A stretch of 34,965 bases of DNA from an uncultured Eubacteriales bacterium. Lineage in GTDB: Bacteria > Bacillota > Clostridia > Christensenellales > CAG-917. The notes below the pieces were generated by a model. The model made no database searches. It saw only the letters and a program-made list of their open reading frames with translations, and had not been told where the DNA came from. Location: the NCBI GenBank assembly GCA_900322215.1, contig ONYW01000015.1, positions 1 to 34,965 of the forward strand, given 5' to 3'. Positions 1 through 8,053 of the stretch are shown in pieces. Position 1 is the first letter of the stretch. Each line of letters begins with the position of its first letter. The position numbers and the translations under genes are program-made.

Positions 1-58
1 ATCAAGAGTTAACTTTATTTTTTTATCAATAATGGGCTTGAAAAAGAAAAAAGCGGAA

Positions 59-1753
59 CTATTCTATGGCGTGCGAACCGATTATATCATAAAAATCCAA
101 GTCGTTTTCCGCCGTAGACAAAGGCGCGAAATCCGACTTTTCGAGGACGACGCTCAACTCTTTGGGAGTCTCCTCCCTTGCACTTGATTTTGCGTCCACA
201 TAAAGTTCTATAAACGACGCGACGATAGTAACTGCCGACACCGCCGCATACAAAAATACTTTTGTCAGGCGTTTCAAAAACACGAATCTCGACAACAAGA
301 ACAGTATGACGAGTATACCCAAAACGGCTGAAACCGTGAGCGTGACGGGTATCGAAAAGAACCTCATACCGCCGAAAATCGTGACGTAGCCCTTGAAAGG
401 AACGAGCAAATATTTGAAGATGACGAGCGGTCCTGCCCAGGTGGTAATCAGCGCAAACACGGAGATTATCAGCAAAAATACATAGATAAACATCAAATAC
501 GGCAAAACAATGATGTTTGAGACGATAAACAAGAGCGTCACCTTTTTGAAGAAAAACGCGATAAACGGAAACGCCGTGAGGTTTGCTGACAGCGAGAGCG
601 CGATAGCCTTTGCGCCGTACTTTCCGAAGTGTCTCTTAGGACTCACCTTCTCAACCACTTTCATTCCCGCATGGTAGAATCTCGAGTAGAAAAGCGTGAT
701 GCCCAAAACCGCCGCAAACGACATCAAAAATCCCGCTTCCATGAGTGCGGTCGGACGGAATATGAGAATTGCGCAGGCGGCAAACGATATCGTGGACAGG
801 CTGTCTCTTTTTCTTCCGAACGCAACCGCAAAGTTGAGCACCGTCATCATGATGAGCGCACGCAACGACGACGCGGTAAAGCCGCAAAGGAAGCAATAAA
901 ACAGCATAAGGAAAAAGACTACGATCACGCTCACTTTCGGGTTCAATTTCATTTTTCTAAACACGTAGAAGAGCGCGGCGGAGATAGTCGCTATATGCAA
1001 ACCGCTGACGGCAAGCACGTGCGCGAGACCGCTTGCCGAGATATTGTCTTTGAGTTCTTCGTCAAGTCCGCCCTTGTCGCCGAGTACGAGCGCAGAGCAT
1101 ATCGCGGCGCTGTCCTCGTCCATACTTTCATAAAAATTGCTCTTTATGATATGCGGCAGGCGTTCGAGCGGATGCAGGTCGTCCTCCGCAAGTTTTTCCA
1201 CATAGACGACGTATCCGAGATACCCGTAGTCGTTCGCCACGTCGTTTGCGTGGAATGAGTCAAACCGTTCGTGCACAACAGAGCGGATCTTGCCGTAAAG
1301 TTTGACTATATCTCCCGCGTTGTAGTCTATAGAAGCGGCGGTGTCGCCATAATATACGTACCCTTTATATTTGAGTTTTTGATCGCCCAAATATATGTCT
1401 TCTATATCGAAATAGTATCTGTCGTTTATCTCAGATATCTCGCTTGCCACTCGTGCCGTAAAGACGCCATCGAATTCGCCCTCGAACGTATTTCTGTCAT
1501 ACACGTCGTTTGAAGCGCATATACCGAGAAAACCTATCGCAACGAAGACCGCGATATACACAAACCGCCTCACCTTTTTGATGCACAAGAGAGTTATGAA
1601 GACCGCGATCAAAACCGCGAGCGGAATAAAGCGTAAATAGACGGAGACGCCGTACAGCCCCTCGCCCAAAAGAATACCGCCCATAAGTGCCAAAGCGGTC
1701 AGGCACATAGGACGGTAGTTTAGGATTCTCTTTTTCTGCTCTTTTTCGCTCAT
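59..1753 (-). CDS. comEC: ComEC/Rec2-family competence membrane protein lacking the C-terminal metallo-beta-lactamase domain
   Basis: This 564-residue polytopic membrane protein should form the inner-membrane channel for single-stranded DNA uptake. Two hydrophobic segments at the N-terminus are followed by a soluble DUF4131-like part (about residues 75-190). The Competence domain follows, with the family signature GLAHVLAVSGLH near residue 245 and many membrane helices up to about residue 520. Canonical ComEC is about 750 residues and ends in a metallo-beta-lactamase domain with an HxHxDH-type metal site. Here the protein stops after a short acidic tail and no such motif is seen. The start lies 8 bases after the DUF1667 stop with no good Shine-Dalgarno site, so translation probably depends on coupling. 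The family assignment is secure. Whether it is active in transformation is unknown. Confidence 0.9.
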   Translation of the reverse strand: MSEKEQKKRILNYRPMCLTALALMGGILLGEGLYGVSVYLRFIPLAVLIAVFITLLCIKKVRRFVYIAVFVAIGFLGICASNDVYDRNTFEGEFDGVFTARVASEISEINDRYYFDIEDIYLGDQKLKYKGYVYYGDTAASIDYNAGDIVKLYGKIRSVVHERFDSFHANDVANDYGYLGYVVYVEKLAEDDLHPLERLPHIIKSNFYESMDEDSAAICSALVLGDKGGLDEELKDNISASGLAHVLAVSGLHIATISAALFYVFRKMKLNPKVSVIVVFFLMLFYCFLCGFTASSLRALIMMTVLNFAVAFGRKRDSLSTISFAACAILIFRPTALMEAGFLMSFAAVLGITLFYSRFYHAGMKVVEKVSPKRHFGKYGAKAIALSLSANLTAFPFIAFFFKKVTLLFIVSNIIVLPYLMFIYVFLLIISVFALITTWAGPLVIFKYLLVPFKGYVTIFGGMRFFSIPVTLTVSAVLGILVILFLLSRFVFLKRLTKVFLYAAVSAVTIVASFIELYVDAKSSAREETPKELSVVLEKSDFAPLSTAENDLDFYDIIGSHAIE

Positions 1754-1761
1754 AACAAAAC

Positions 1762-2118
1762 TTATGCGGGGACTCCGCTCTTTGCAGTACCCGTGACGAT
1801 AATGTCCGCGCCGAGTCCCAATACGTTGCGGGCAAGCACGTCACCGATCTTTGCGTCGTCGCTTGCACGAAGTGCGTCTATCTCCGCGACCACGTCGAAG
1901 ATTCTCTCTTTCGGAACGGTGGTAGACGTCTTGACGGACACGACTCCGCCGCTTTCCGTCTTGACGAGTGCGGTGACCGAACGCTTCGGATGAGTAAACT
2001 CCTCCACGCCGTAAATTTGACCGCGCTTGCAGGTGTTGCCGGTGACGACGACTTCGCCGTTCACCTCTTGTATATTCAACGGACACCCCATAGGGCACAT
2101 TATACAAATCGTATTCAT
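1762..2118 (-). CDS. DUF1667 domain protein, small cysteine-rich partner of FAD oxidoreductases
   Basis: This 118-residue protein has a cysteine cluster at its N-terminus (CIMCPMGCPL, then a further Cys in NTCKRGQ), which suggests a metal or Fe-S site. DUF1667 proteins are regularly encoded next to a GlpA-like and a Pyr_redox_2 oxidoreductase, as here, and probably act as a third subunit for electron transfer. That role is inferred from context. The start overlaps the upstream stop as ATGA, so the two are translationally coupled. The length is normal for the family. Confidence 0.85.
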   Translation of the reverse strand: MNTICIMCPMGCPLNIQEVNGEVVVTGNTCKRGQIYGVEEFTHPKRSVTALVKTESGGVVSVKTSTTVPKERIFDVVAEIDALRASDDAKIGDVLARNVLGLGADIIVTGTAKSGVPA

Positions 2119-3356
2119 TTTTCCAACCTCACAACGATATCGCCCGCGATCTTAGCCTTGTCAACGATGACGGAGCCCATCTCGCCGGGTGCGAGCACCT
2201 GGCACTTCTTGGAGAGCAAAACTACCTCTCCGCTCTCGACGATGAGCCTGCAATTCTTGTAGACGTCGCCCGTGCGGAAGAAAATCTGCACCTTGCCCTC
2301 TCCCCTGTGAATTTTTTGCGGAAGCGCATATCTAACGCCGTCTTTTGCCACGACTGCGACTTCTTCTCCCTGCTCTTCGCACTCTCCGAGCGCGAATTTT
2401 GCAGCACTGCACCCTGCGATTTCCGCCTCGTGAGACACGTTGTCCACAAGGTCGTGAACGTGGAGTACGTTCCCGCACGAGAAGATGCCGGGGACGCTTG
2501 TCATACGGTTTTCGTCAACGACCGCGCCGTTTGTTATGCGGCTGAGTTCAACTCGCGTTGCGCCAAGCAAATCGTTTTCGGGGATAAGCCCTACCGAAAG
2601 CAAAAGCGTGTCCGCGTCTATATATTGTTCCTCTTCGAGAATCGGCTTTCTGTCCGCTCCGACAGGCGCGTAATAGAGCCCCGTCATGCGAGGAGAGCCG
2701 ACGACTCTCGTTATTGTATGCGAAAACTTGATAGGAATGCCATAGTCGTCGAGACATTGAACGATATTTCGTTTGAGTCCGCTCGAATACGGCATGAGTT
2801 CGAGCACGAGTTTGACCTTTGCACCCTCCGTCGTCATACGGCGCGCCATGATGAGTCCTATGTCGCCGCTACCGAGGATTACGACCTCTTTGCCGACGAG
2901 ATAGCCGTCTATATTGCAAATCTTTTGCGCCATACCCGCCGTATATATGCCTGCGGGACGAGTGCCGGGAAGCGCGATCGCACCTGCCGTTCTCTCCCTG
3001 CATCCCATGGCAAGCACCACAGCCTTTGCCTTTATGTGGCAAAGCCCGAGTTTCGGAGACAAAACCGTGAGTTCTTTGTCGTCAGTGAGCGACAATACCA
3101 TGCTTTCAAGCATGACTTCCACGTCGGACTGCTCTACCATTTTGCGGAATCTCTCGGCATATTCGGGTCCCGTCATCTCCTCACCGAAGTAGTGGAGTCC
3201 GAAACCTTGGTGAATGCACTGGTTGAGAATGCCTCCGAGTCTCACGTCGCGCTCCAAAATAAGCACGCTTGCGCCCTCTTTTCTTGCGGAGAGTGCCGCC
3301 GCCATACCGGCAGGACCGCCGCCGATGATTACAACGTCAAAATTCAGCGTTCCCAT
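2115..3356 (-). CDS. NAD(P)/FAD-dependent oxidoreductase (Pyr_redox_2; GlpB/HcnA-like subunit)
   Basis: The protein has a dinucleotide-binding GGGPAG motif near residue 10, a second Rossmann motif (GSGDIG) near residue 160, and an FAD-contact region (FSCGNVLHVHD) near residue 310, typical of Pyr_redox_2 flavoproteins. It sits between a GlpA-like dehydrogenase and DUF1667. This trio is common in Clostridia and usually annotated as anaerobic glycerol-3-phosphate dehydrogenase-like. The substrate is not shown by the sequence. Two ATGs lie in tandem at 3359 and 3356. I chose 3356 because GGAGG then sits 7 bases upstream and the codon overlaps the preceding stop as TGATG. Confidence 0.85.
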   Translation of the reverse strand: MGTLNFDVVIIGGGPAGMAAALSARKEGASVLILERDVRLGGILNQCIHQGFGLHYFGEEMTGPEYAERFRKMVEQSDVEVMLESMVLSLTDDKELTVLSPKLGLCHIKAKAVVLAMGCRERTAGAIALPGTRPAGIYTAGMAQKICNIDGYLVGKEVVILGSGDIGLIMARRMTTEGAKVKLVLELMPYSSGLKRNIVQCLDDYGIPIKFSHTITRVVGSPRMTGLYYAPVGADRKPILEEEQYIDADTLLLSVGLIPENDLLGATRVELSRITNGAVVDENRMTSVPGIFSCGNVLHVHDLVDNVSHEAEIAGCSAAKFALGECEEQGEEVAVVAKDGVRYALPQKIHRGEGKVQIFFRTGDVYKNCRLIVESGEVVLLSKKCQVLAPGEMGSVIVDKAKIAGDIVVRLEK

Positions 3357-4792
3357 CATTTCACCTCCCCGACTTTGCACACAGCGATATTTGAATCCTC
3401 GCCGTTGCCTTTTCTCACTTTGTCAAGCGGAATATTCAGTTCGCGAGAGATGATTTCCATGACGCGAGGACCGCAAAAACCGCCTTGACATCTGCCCATA
3501 CCCGCGCGCGTCCTGCGCTTTACCGCGTCGACGGTACATGCCGGGAGCGGCGAATGTATCGCTCGCACTATCTCGGCTTCCGTCACCTTTTCACAGCGAC
3601 ATACGATTCTTCCCCACGCCTCGTCCTTTGCGATACGAGAATTGAGTTCTTGTTCGTCAAGTTCCAAAAGCCCCTTGTTTTCGGGGAGACGCTCGACGAC
3701 GTTCTCCTTTTTCGTTGCGGAGAATTTGCTCACGACAAGTTCGCACAAATCCTCTGCTATCGCAGGAGCGGACGTAAGTCCCGGCGAACAAATGCCGATA
3801 GCCATGACGAAGTTCGGGACAAGTTTCGATTCGCCGATGACGAAGTCGTGTCCGATTATCGTGCGAAGTCCCGAGTATATTCTTATACATTTGTTAAAAG
3901 TCGGATTTTTGTAGGAAAGCGGGACGCTACGCCTTATTGTATCCAAGCTGTTAAGCGAAGACGTAGTGTCGTCAATGACGGTGTCGACAGCGGTCGGACC
4001 GTATATGACGTTGCCGTCTGCGGTCGGCGCAACGAGTATGCCTTTGCCTGCCGCCGTCGGGAGTGGGAAAATGACGGTGTTTATACGTTTTCTTTCCGTG
4101 CTGTCGAGGATGAAGTAGTCACCGCGTCTATAAGTCGTCTCAAAGTGTTCCACGCCTGCCAAGTCGTTTATATTCGCGCCGTACTCGCCCGCGCAGTTGA
4201 CGACGACTTTCGCCGTGTATTCGTTGTCCTTTGTCGCGACTTTGAACGAGTCTCCCGCCTTTTCGACTTTTACGACTTCCTGTTCGAGGGCGATTTCCGC
4301 GCCGTTTAGCACCGCTCTGTCGGCGTATGCTATGGCAAGTCCGAACGGAGACACTATGCCTGCGGACTTTGCATAGAGCGAAGACTCAATATCGTCCGCG
4401 ACGCTCGGCTCGAAAGCGAGCGTTTGTTCTCTATTCCACACTTCGACATCCACGCCGTTTGCAAGGGCTTTTTGTCTGAGTTTTTCAATTTGAGCCTCTT
4501 GCCCCGCCTTTGCGACGACAATGGATCCGCACTGCAAGTGCTTGACTCCGAGCGCTTCGGCGTCCTGCCACAAAAGCGCGTTGCCTCTCACGTTGTACTT
4601 TGCCTTGAGCGTGCCTGGATCGCAGTCGTAGCCCGCGTGGACTATACCGCTGTTCGCGCGCGTGGAAAAAGCGGCTACATCGTCGCTCTTTTCAAGCAGT
4701 AAAGAGGAGACGTTGAAGCGCGCGAGCCTGTCAAGGACCGCCGTGCCGACAACACCTCCGCCTATCACAATTACGTCTACGTTTTTTGCCAT
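3356..4792 (-). CDS. GlpA-like FAD-dependent glycerol-3-phosphate dehydrogenase family protein with BFD-like [2Fe-2S] domain
   Basis: This 478-residue flavoprotein has an N-terminal DAO fold with the FAD motif GGGVVG and a C-terminal BFD-like Fer2 domain. The latter shows CRC and, about 35 residues later, CQGGFC, four cysteines able to hold a [2Fe-2S] cluster. This matches anaerobic GlpA and GlpA-like dehydrogenases that pass electrons to partner subunits. The next two genes would be those partners, joined by 1- and 4-base overlaps. An upstream in-frame codon at 4840 exists, but the start at 4792 has AGGAAA 6 bases before it and places the Rossmann motif at the normal distance. No glycerol kinase or facilitator is in the window, so the substrate is inferred only from the family. 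Confidence 0.82.
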   Translation of the reverse strand: MAKNVDVIVIGGGVVGTAVLDRLARFNVSSLLLEKSDDVAAFSTRANSGIVHAGYDCDPGTLKAKYNVRGNALLWQDAEALGVKHLQCGSIVVAKAGQEAQIEKLRQKALANGVDVEVWNREQTLAFEPSVADDIESSLYAKSAGIVSPFGLAIAYADRAVLNGAEIALEQEVVKVEKAGDSFKVATKDNEYTAKVVVNCAGEYGANINDLAGVEHFETTYRRGDYFILDSTERKRINTVIFPLPTAAGKGILVAPTADGNVIYGPTAVDTVIDDTTSSLNSLDTIRRSVPLSYKNPTFNKCIRIYSGLRTIIGHDFVIGESKLVPNFVMAIGICSPGLTSAPAIAEDLCELVVSKFSATKKENVVERLPENKGLLELDEQELNSRIAKDEAWGRIVCRCEKVTEAEIVRAIHSPLPACTVDAVKRRTRAGMGRCQGGFCGPRVMEIISRELNIPLDKVRKGNGEDSNIAVCKVGEVK

Positions 4793-4850
4793 AATATTTC
4801 CTGTCTTTTGTTTTGGTCGAAAAAAGAATTGGGTATCCACGGGATATCCA

Positions 4851-4880
4851 AAAAATTTGCCCTGAAAATCAGGGCGAATT
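4851..4880 (-). terminator. Rho-independent terminator after ppa
   Basis: On the minus strand a stem pairing TCGCCCTGA-type and TCAGGGC arms around a short T loop is followed directly by a T tract. It begins 1 base after the ppa stop codon. Confidence 0.8.
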
Positions 4881-4881
4881 T

Positions 4882-5418
4882 TTATTGTATATTGAATTTT
4901 TTGTTGTACTCTTGAATGCTCTCTTTGATGATAAGTTCCGCATGCTCACGGCCCTTGACTTGGAAGACCGTCGTCTGCTTGCCTTCGAGTTGTTTGTATA
5001 CGCGGAAGAAGTGAGACATCTCCTCCATGATATGAGGCGGAAGTTCGCTTATCTCTTGATAGGTGTTCCAATTCGGATCCTTGAATGGGATTGCGATGAT
5101 CTTATAGTCCATCTCCCCGCCGTCCTGCATCATCATAACGCCGATAGGATAGCAACGTACGAGCGCGAGCGGAACGATAGGCTCGGAGCAGAGTACGAGC
5201 ACGTCGAGCGGGTCGTTGTCCTCGCTGTACGTGCGCGGAATAAATCCGTAGTTTGCAGGATAGTGCGTTGACGTGTAAAGCACGCGGTCAAGAATGAGCG
5301 AACCCGATTCTTTGTCAAGTTCATACTTGTTCTTGCTTCCCTTTGAAATCTCGATAACCGCAAGAAAATCGGTCGTGGTGATACGTTCAGGTGCTACGTT
5401 ATGCCAAATGCTACTCAT
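4882..5418 (-). CDS. ppa: Inorganic pyrophosphatase, family I
   Basis: This soluble enzyme hydrolyses pyrophosphate to two phosphates and so drives biosynthetic reactions. The protein is 178 residues, typical of bacterial family I. It shows the metal-binding signature DNDPLDV, the preceding Tyr-rich segment [12 protein letters not shown], and a Lys/Glu-rich active-site entry ([13 protein letters not shown]). Family II (DHH) motifs are absent. AGGAAGG precedes the ATG. It has its own promoter and terminator, so it is probably monocistronic. Confidence 0.95.
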   Translation of the reverse strand: MSSIWHNVAPERITTTDFLAVIEISKGSKNKYELDKESGSLILDRVLYTSTHYPANYGFIPRTYSEDNDPLDVLVLCSEPIVPLALVRCYPIGVMMMQDGGEMDYKIIAIPFKDPNWNTYQEISELPPHIMEEMSHFFRVYKQLEGKQTTVFQVKGREHAELIIKESIQEYNKKFNIQ

Positions 5419-5451
5419 AAATTTCCCTTCCTTTATGGAGATTATAAATAT

Positions 5452-5480
5452 ATTATAGATTTATAAATCAAAAAAGTCAA
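5452..5480 (-). promoter_or_regulatory. ppa: SigA-type promoter for ppa
   Basis: On the minus strand TTGACT (5475-5480) is followed after 17 bases by TATAAT (5452-5457), about 35 bases before the ppa start codon. Confidence 0.85.
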
Positions 5481-5489
5481 TAGGGGGTT

Positions 5490-5820
5490 TCAAAATGAAT
5501 TCTCGCACACTTCGTGTGTTTGTTTACACGTTACTCGTTTGAAGACGCGTCGGAGTTTTAACTGTCTCTTTCGAAGACGGAACCGACTCCGCAAGGCGGA
5601 GTCCCCGGAGTGCCTCGGTCTGCACTCAGTACGAGACTTTGGGACATTTTGTTGCGGAGCGTCCCAAAGGCGAAGTGGCAAAGAATAGAGAAATAGCAAC
5701 GTTGCGAACGACAGTTTTGTTTATTCCTTAGAAGTGAGCAACTTGTGTTCGGTTTGTTCCGCGATGGGGAAAACTGGCGGAGCAGGAAGGGGTGTTGCAT
5801 TTAGGGTCGAAAGCGAAAAT
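5490..5820. other. Hairpin-rich non-coding region between the M20 peptidase and ppa
   Basis: No ORF here has a ribosome site or protein-like composition. The stretch contains several strong inverted repeats: CACAC-ttc-GTGTG at 5506-5518, GACTCCGC-aag-GCGGAGTC at 5585-5603, and CTTTGGGAC...GTCCCAAAG at 5637-5669. It may be remnants of small palindromic repeats or a structured RNA. I see no match to a named RNA class. Confidence 0.5.
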
Positions 5821-7137
5821 TCACTTATAAAGCTTAATAAAAACTTTATAACATTCTATCATCTTCCCGATAGCGTCCACGTCTATATTCTCGTCGGCGG
5901 CGTGCATACGTCCGTCCTGCTCCGTAGTCATGACGGTCGGCATAAAGCGAATGGCCGTGTCGCAAATCTCTTGCATCGTACGGCAGTCAGTACCGCCAAA
6001 GAGCATGTACGGCGCGATGACGACGTCAGGGAAGCAGGTCTTTATTGCTTTTACAAGGCAGTTATATTCCTCTCCGAAGAAGTCCACTGCAGGAGTTGCC
6101 GCGTGCGATGAGGACACCTCGATTTCACAGCCGAATTTTTTGGCTATCTTTTCAAGTTTTGCAAAGCACTCCTCGGGATTGTCGTTTGGAGAAAAACGGA
6201 GATTTGCGTTCACCCAAGCGCAGTTCGGAATGATATTCGTTGCGGACGAGCCTTCAGCCATAGTGAAAGCGATGGTAGTTGCAAATATCGCGCCCCAAAA
6301 CTCGGGCGACTTCTTTGGCATAGTGCGGACAAGGTGACTTCCGAAAACGTTGACGTTTTTGTACATAAAGCCCTGAAATCCCGGCGTAACTTCGCCGTAT
6401 GCCTTTATCATTTCCTTTGCGACAGGCGACATCTTCGGCTTGAAAACCGTATGTCTATCGCAGTAATTCACAAATCTTGCAAGACGAACGATAGGCGTGT
6501 CGAAGCCCGGTTGCGAACTGTGTCCGCCCTTTCCGCGCGCGATGACCTTTACGTTTGCGTGTCCCTTTTCCATAACGCCGAGTGTGGCGAGCGGTTTTTT
6601 CATATTCGGGAGCAGGTCGGTGAGTATCGCTCCGCCCTCGTCGAGCACGATACCCGGCTTCACTCCGTGCGAGGTGAGCCAGTCGCGGTTGATTTCACAG
6701 CCGGGACCTCCCGTCTCTTCGCAGTCGCTGTAACTGAGATATACGTCATGCTCAGGCACAAATCCCTCGGCAATGAGTTCGTCCACCGCTTGCAATGTCG
6801 TAAACAACACGTTTTTGCAGTCTATCGTACCGCGTCCGTACACCTTTCCGTCCTTGACAACCGCGCTGTACGGCTCAACCGTCCAGTCGTCGCCCGTCGC
6901 AGGCACGACGTCTTGGTGCGCCATAAGCACGATGGGCTTGTCCGCCGACTTGCCCTTCCACTTGTAAAGGAGAACCGATCTCCCCGTCTCAAACTTCTCG
7001 CAAGTCGCCGTCACGTGCGGAAACTCTTCGTCAAGCACCTTGTGGAACTTGTCAAAAAACTCCTTCCCGCTCTCCGTCACCGTCGGACACTGAATGAGTT
7101 TTGCAAAACTATCAACATATCCATTCTGATTTTTCAT
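5821..7137 (-). CDS. M20 family metallopeptidase (carboxypeptidase-S / acylase-like)
   Basis: This dinuclear zinc hydrolase of the M20 family has 438 residues and is probably cytoplasmic, with no signal peptide. Expected metal ligands are visible: HQDVVPA with His74, GRGTIDCKN with Asp106, EETGGPG with Glu140/141, the LDEGG segment, and His in RMHAADENI near the C-terminus. The inserted dimerisation domain carries GKGGHSSQP. The order matches CPS1-like M20 peptidases, which release C-terminal amino acids or cleave N-acyl amino acids. The actual substrate cannot be told. AGGAG lies about 10 bases before the ATG, and a clear promoter is just upstream. Confidence 0.9.
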   Translation of the reverse strand: MKNQNGYVDSFAKLIQCPTVTESGKEFFDKFHKVLDEEFPHVTATCEKFETGRSVLLYKWKGKSADKPIVLMAHQDVVPATGDDWTVEPYSAVVKDGKVYGRGTIDCKNVLFTTLQAVDELIAEGFVPEHDVYLSYSDCEETGGPGCEINRDWLTSHGVKPGIVLDEGGAILTDLLPNMKKPLATLGVMEKGHANVKVIARGKGGHSSQPGFDTPIVRLARFVNYCDRHTVFKPKMSPVAKEMIKAYGEVTPGFQGFMYKNVNVFGSHLVRTMPKKSPEFWGAIFATTIAFTMAEGSSATNIIPNCAWVNANLRFSPNDNPEECFAKLEKIAKKFGCEIEVSSSHAATPAVDFFGEEYNCLVKAIKTCFPDVVIAPYMLFGGTDCRTMQEICDTAIRFMPTVMTTEQDGRMHAADENIDVDAIGKMIECYKVFIKLYK

Positions 7138-7165
7138 AACAAATTAACTCCTAAATATTGAAAAT

Positions 7166-7194
7166 ATTATAAAACTCTAAGCCTAATAAGTCAA
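7166..7194 (-). promoter_or_regulatory. SigA-type promoter for the M20 peptidase
   Basis: TTGACT (7189-7194), a 17-base spacer and TATAAT (7166-7171) on the minus strand, about 28 bases before the start codon. Confidence 0.85.
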
Positions 7195-7262
7195 ATAATA
7201 TAGAATAAATAGTACATTATATCAATAGTCTCATCCGCACTATCAAGCGGCACGGTAGTGCC

Positions 7263-7684
7263 CCGTGTGGTACGCACTTTGTGCGTTCCACCTACAGGCA
7301 CTCAGCAATCCTGCGCAGCTTTCAGCCGCTTTGCCTTTCTTATATTTGCCAAGCAGTCCGCGAGCGCACTGTTGGAATATCCTAAGCGATACCATGAAAC
7401 ACCGGCACCAACGAAAGTGCACGGTGGTACGCACTTTGTGCGTTCCACCTACGGGCACTCCGCAATCCTGCGCAGCATTCTGCTACTTTGCTTTATTATT
7501 TTTACACAAAGTGTTTTAAGAGCGATATTCGCCGGTGGTACACGCAGAGCGTGTTCCACCTAAAGGCACTCCGCAATCCTGCGCGGCTTTCAGCCGCTTT
7601 GCTTTTCTTATATTTGCCAAGCAGTCCGCAAGCGCCCTGTCGGCAAATATAAGAAAAGCAACCCTACGGGTTTCGCAGGATTGC
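7263..7684. repeat. Three direct copies plus one inverted partial copy of a ~110 bp structured repeat
   Basis: Copies begin near 7263, 7420 and 7531. Each starts with a GGTGG...CCACC hairpin, followed by GGCACTCCGCAATCCTGCG, a second small hairpin, and then TTTCTTATATTTGCC and AGCAGTCCGC in copies 1 and 3. An inverted partial copy is at 7642-7684, so copy 3 and it form a long imperfect stem (7573-7583 with 7674-7684; 7601-7618 with 7642-7659). Hairpin stems differ between copies but stay paired. No coding function is seen. Confidence 0.8.
7400..7415 (+). repeat. Inverted 16 bp copy of the tRNA-Leu 3' end
   Basis: The 16 bases CACCGGCACCAACGAA are the reverse complement of 7685-7700, which holds the last 11 bases of tRNA-Leu, including CCA, plus flanking bases. 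This resembles the kind of tRNA-end duplication left by integrating elements, but no integrase is present. Confidence 0.6.
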
Positions 7685-7689
7685 TTCGT

Positions 7690-7777
7690 TGGTGCCGGTG
7701 GTCGGACTCGAACCGACACGGAGGGTTAGTCCACAGGATTTTGAGTCCAGCGCGTCTGCCAGTTTCACCACACCGGC
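7690..7777 (-). tRNA. tRNA-Leu (anticodon CAA)
   Basis: The 88-base gene folds as a class II tRNA with a long variable arm. The acceptor stem is GCCGGTG/CACCGGC, the anticodon loop CTCAAAA and the T loop TTCGAGT. The 3' CCA is encoded. It is the last gene of the Gln-Lys-Leu unit. Confidence 0.95.
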
Positions 7778-7783
7778 TAATAG

Positions 7784-7806
7784 AAAACACTCTATAAAGA
7801 GTGTTT
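7784..7806 (-). terminator. Terminator-like hairpin between tRNA-Lys and tRNA-Leu
   Basis: AAAACACTC and GAGTGTTTT pair around a 6-base loop and are followed by TTTTC on the minus strand. It may be a processing site or partial terminator, because tRNA-Leu has no obvious promoter of its own. Confidence 0.45.
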
Positions 7807-7807
7807 T

Positions 7808-7883
7808 TGGTGACCCACCGGAGATTCGAACTCCGGACCATCGCATTAAAAGTGCGGTGCTCTACCGGCTGAGCTAGTGAGTC
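7808..7883 (-). tRNA. tRNA-Lys (anticodon TTT)
   Basis: 76 bases, acceptor GACTCAC/GTGGGTC, D-arm TAGCTCAGCCGG, anticodon loop CTTTTAA, T loop TTCGAAT, encoded CCA. Confidence 0.95.
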
Positions 7884-7887
7884 ATAG

Positions 7888-7962
7888 TGGCAGGGGTAGC
7901 AGGATTTGAACCTACGAATGCCAGAATCAAAATCTGGTGCCTTACCGCTTGGCGATACCCCT
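7888..7962 (-). tRNA. tRNA-Gln (anticodon TTG)
   Basis: 75 bases, acceptor AGGGGTA/TACCCCT, anticodon stem CCAGA/TCTGG around TTTTGAT, encoded CCA. First gene after the promoter at 7979-8007. Confidence 0.95.
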
Positions 7963-7978
7963 ACGCATCACGCAGTCT

Positions 7979-8007
7979 ATCTTAGCACTAATCGTGAAAT
8001 TTGGCAA
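7979..8007 (-). promoter_or_regulatory. Promoter for the tRNA Gln-Lys-Leu unit
   Basis: TTGCCA (8002-8007), 17 bases and TAAGAT (7979-7984) on the minus strand, just upstream of tRNA-Gln. Confidence 0.65.
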
Positions 8008-8053
8008 CAAAATAAACCGCATTTTTTATATAAACCTTTCGGTTTTTTCAAAG

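Noticed and set aside
629-1258. 209-residue plus-strand frame antisense to comEC
   Set aside because: His/Arg-rich antisense shadow, no start context, and comEC is clearly the real gene.
2307-3488. 393-residue plus-strand frame antisense to the FAD oxidoreductases
   Set aside because: Antisense shadow with biased composition; opposite strand carries clear flavoprotein motifs.
7258-7563. Overlapping short frames in the repeat cluster
   Set aside because: They translate the structured repeats and lack ribosome sites.
7263-7650. CRISPR array
   Set aside because: Repeats are ~110 bp, only three, irregularly spaced and without spacers of uniform size or cas genes.
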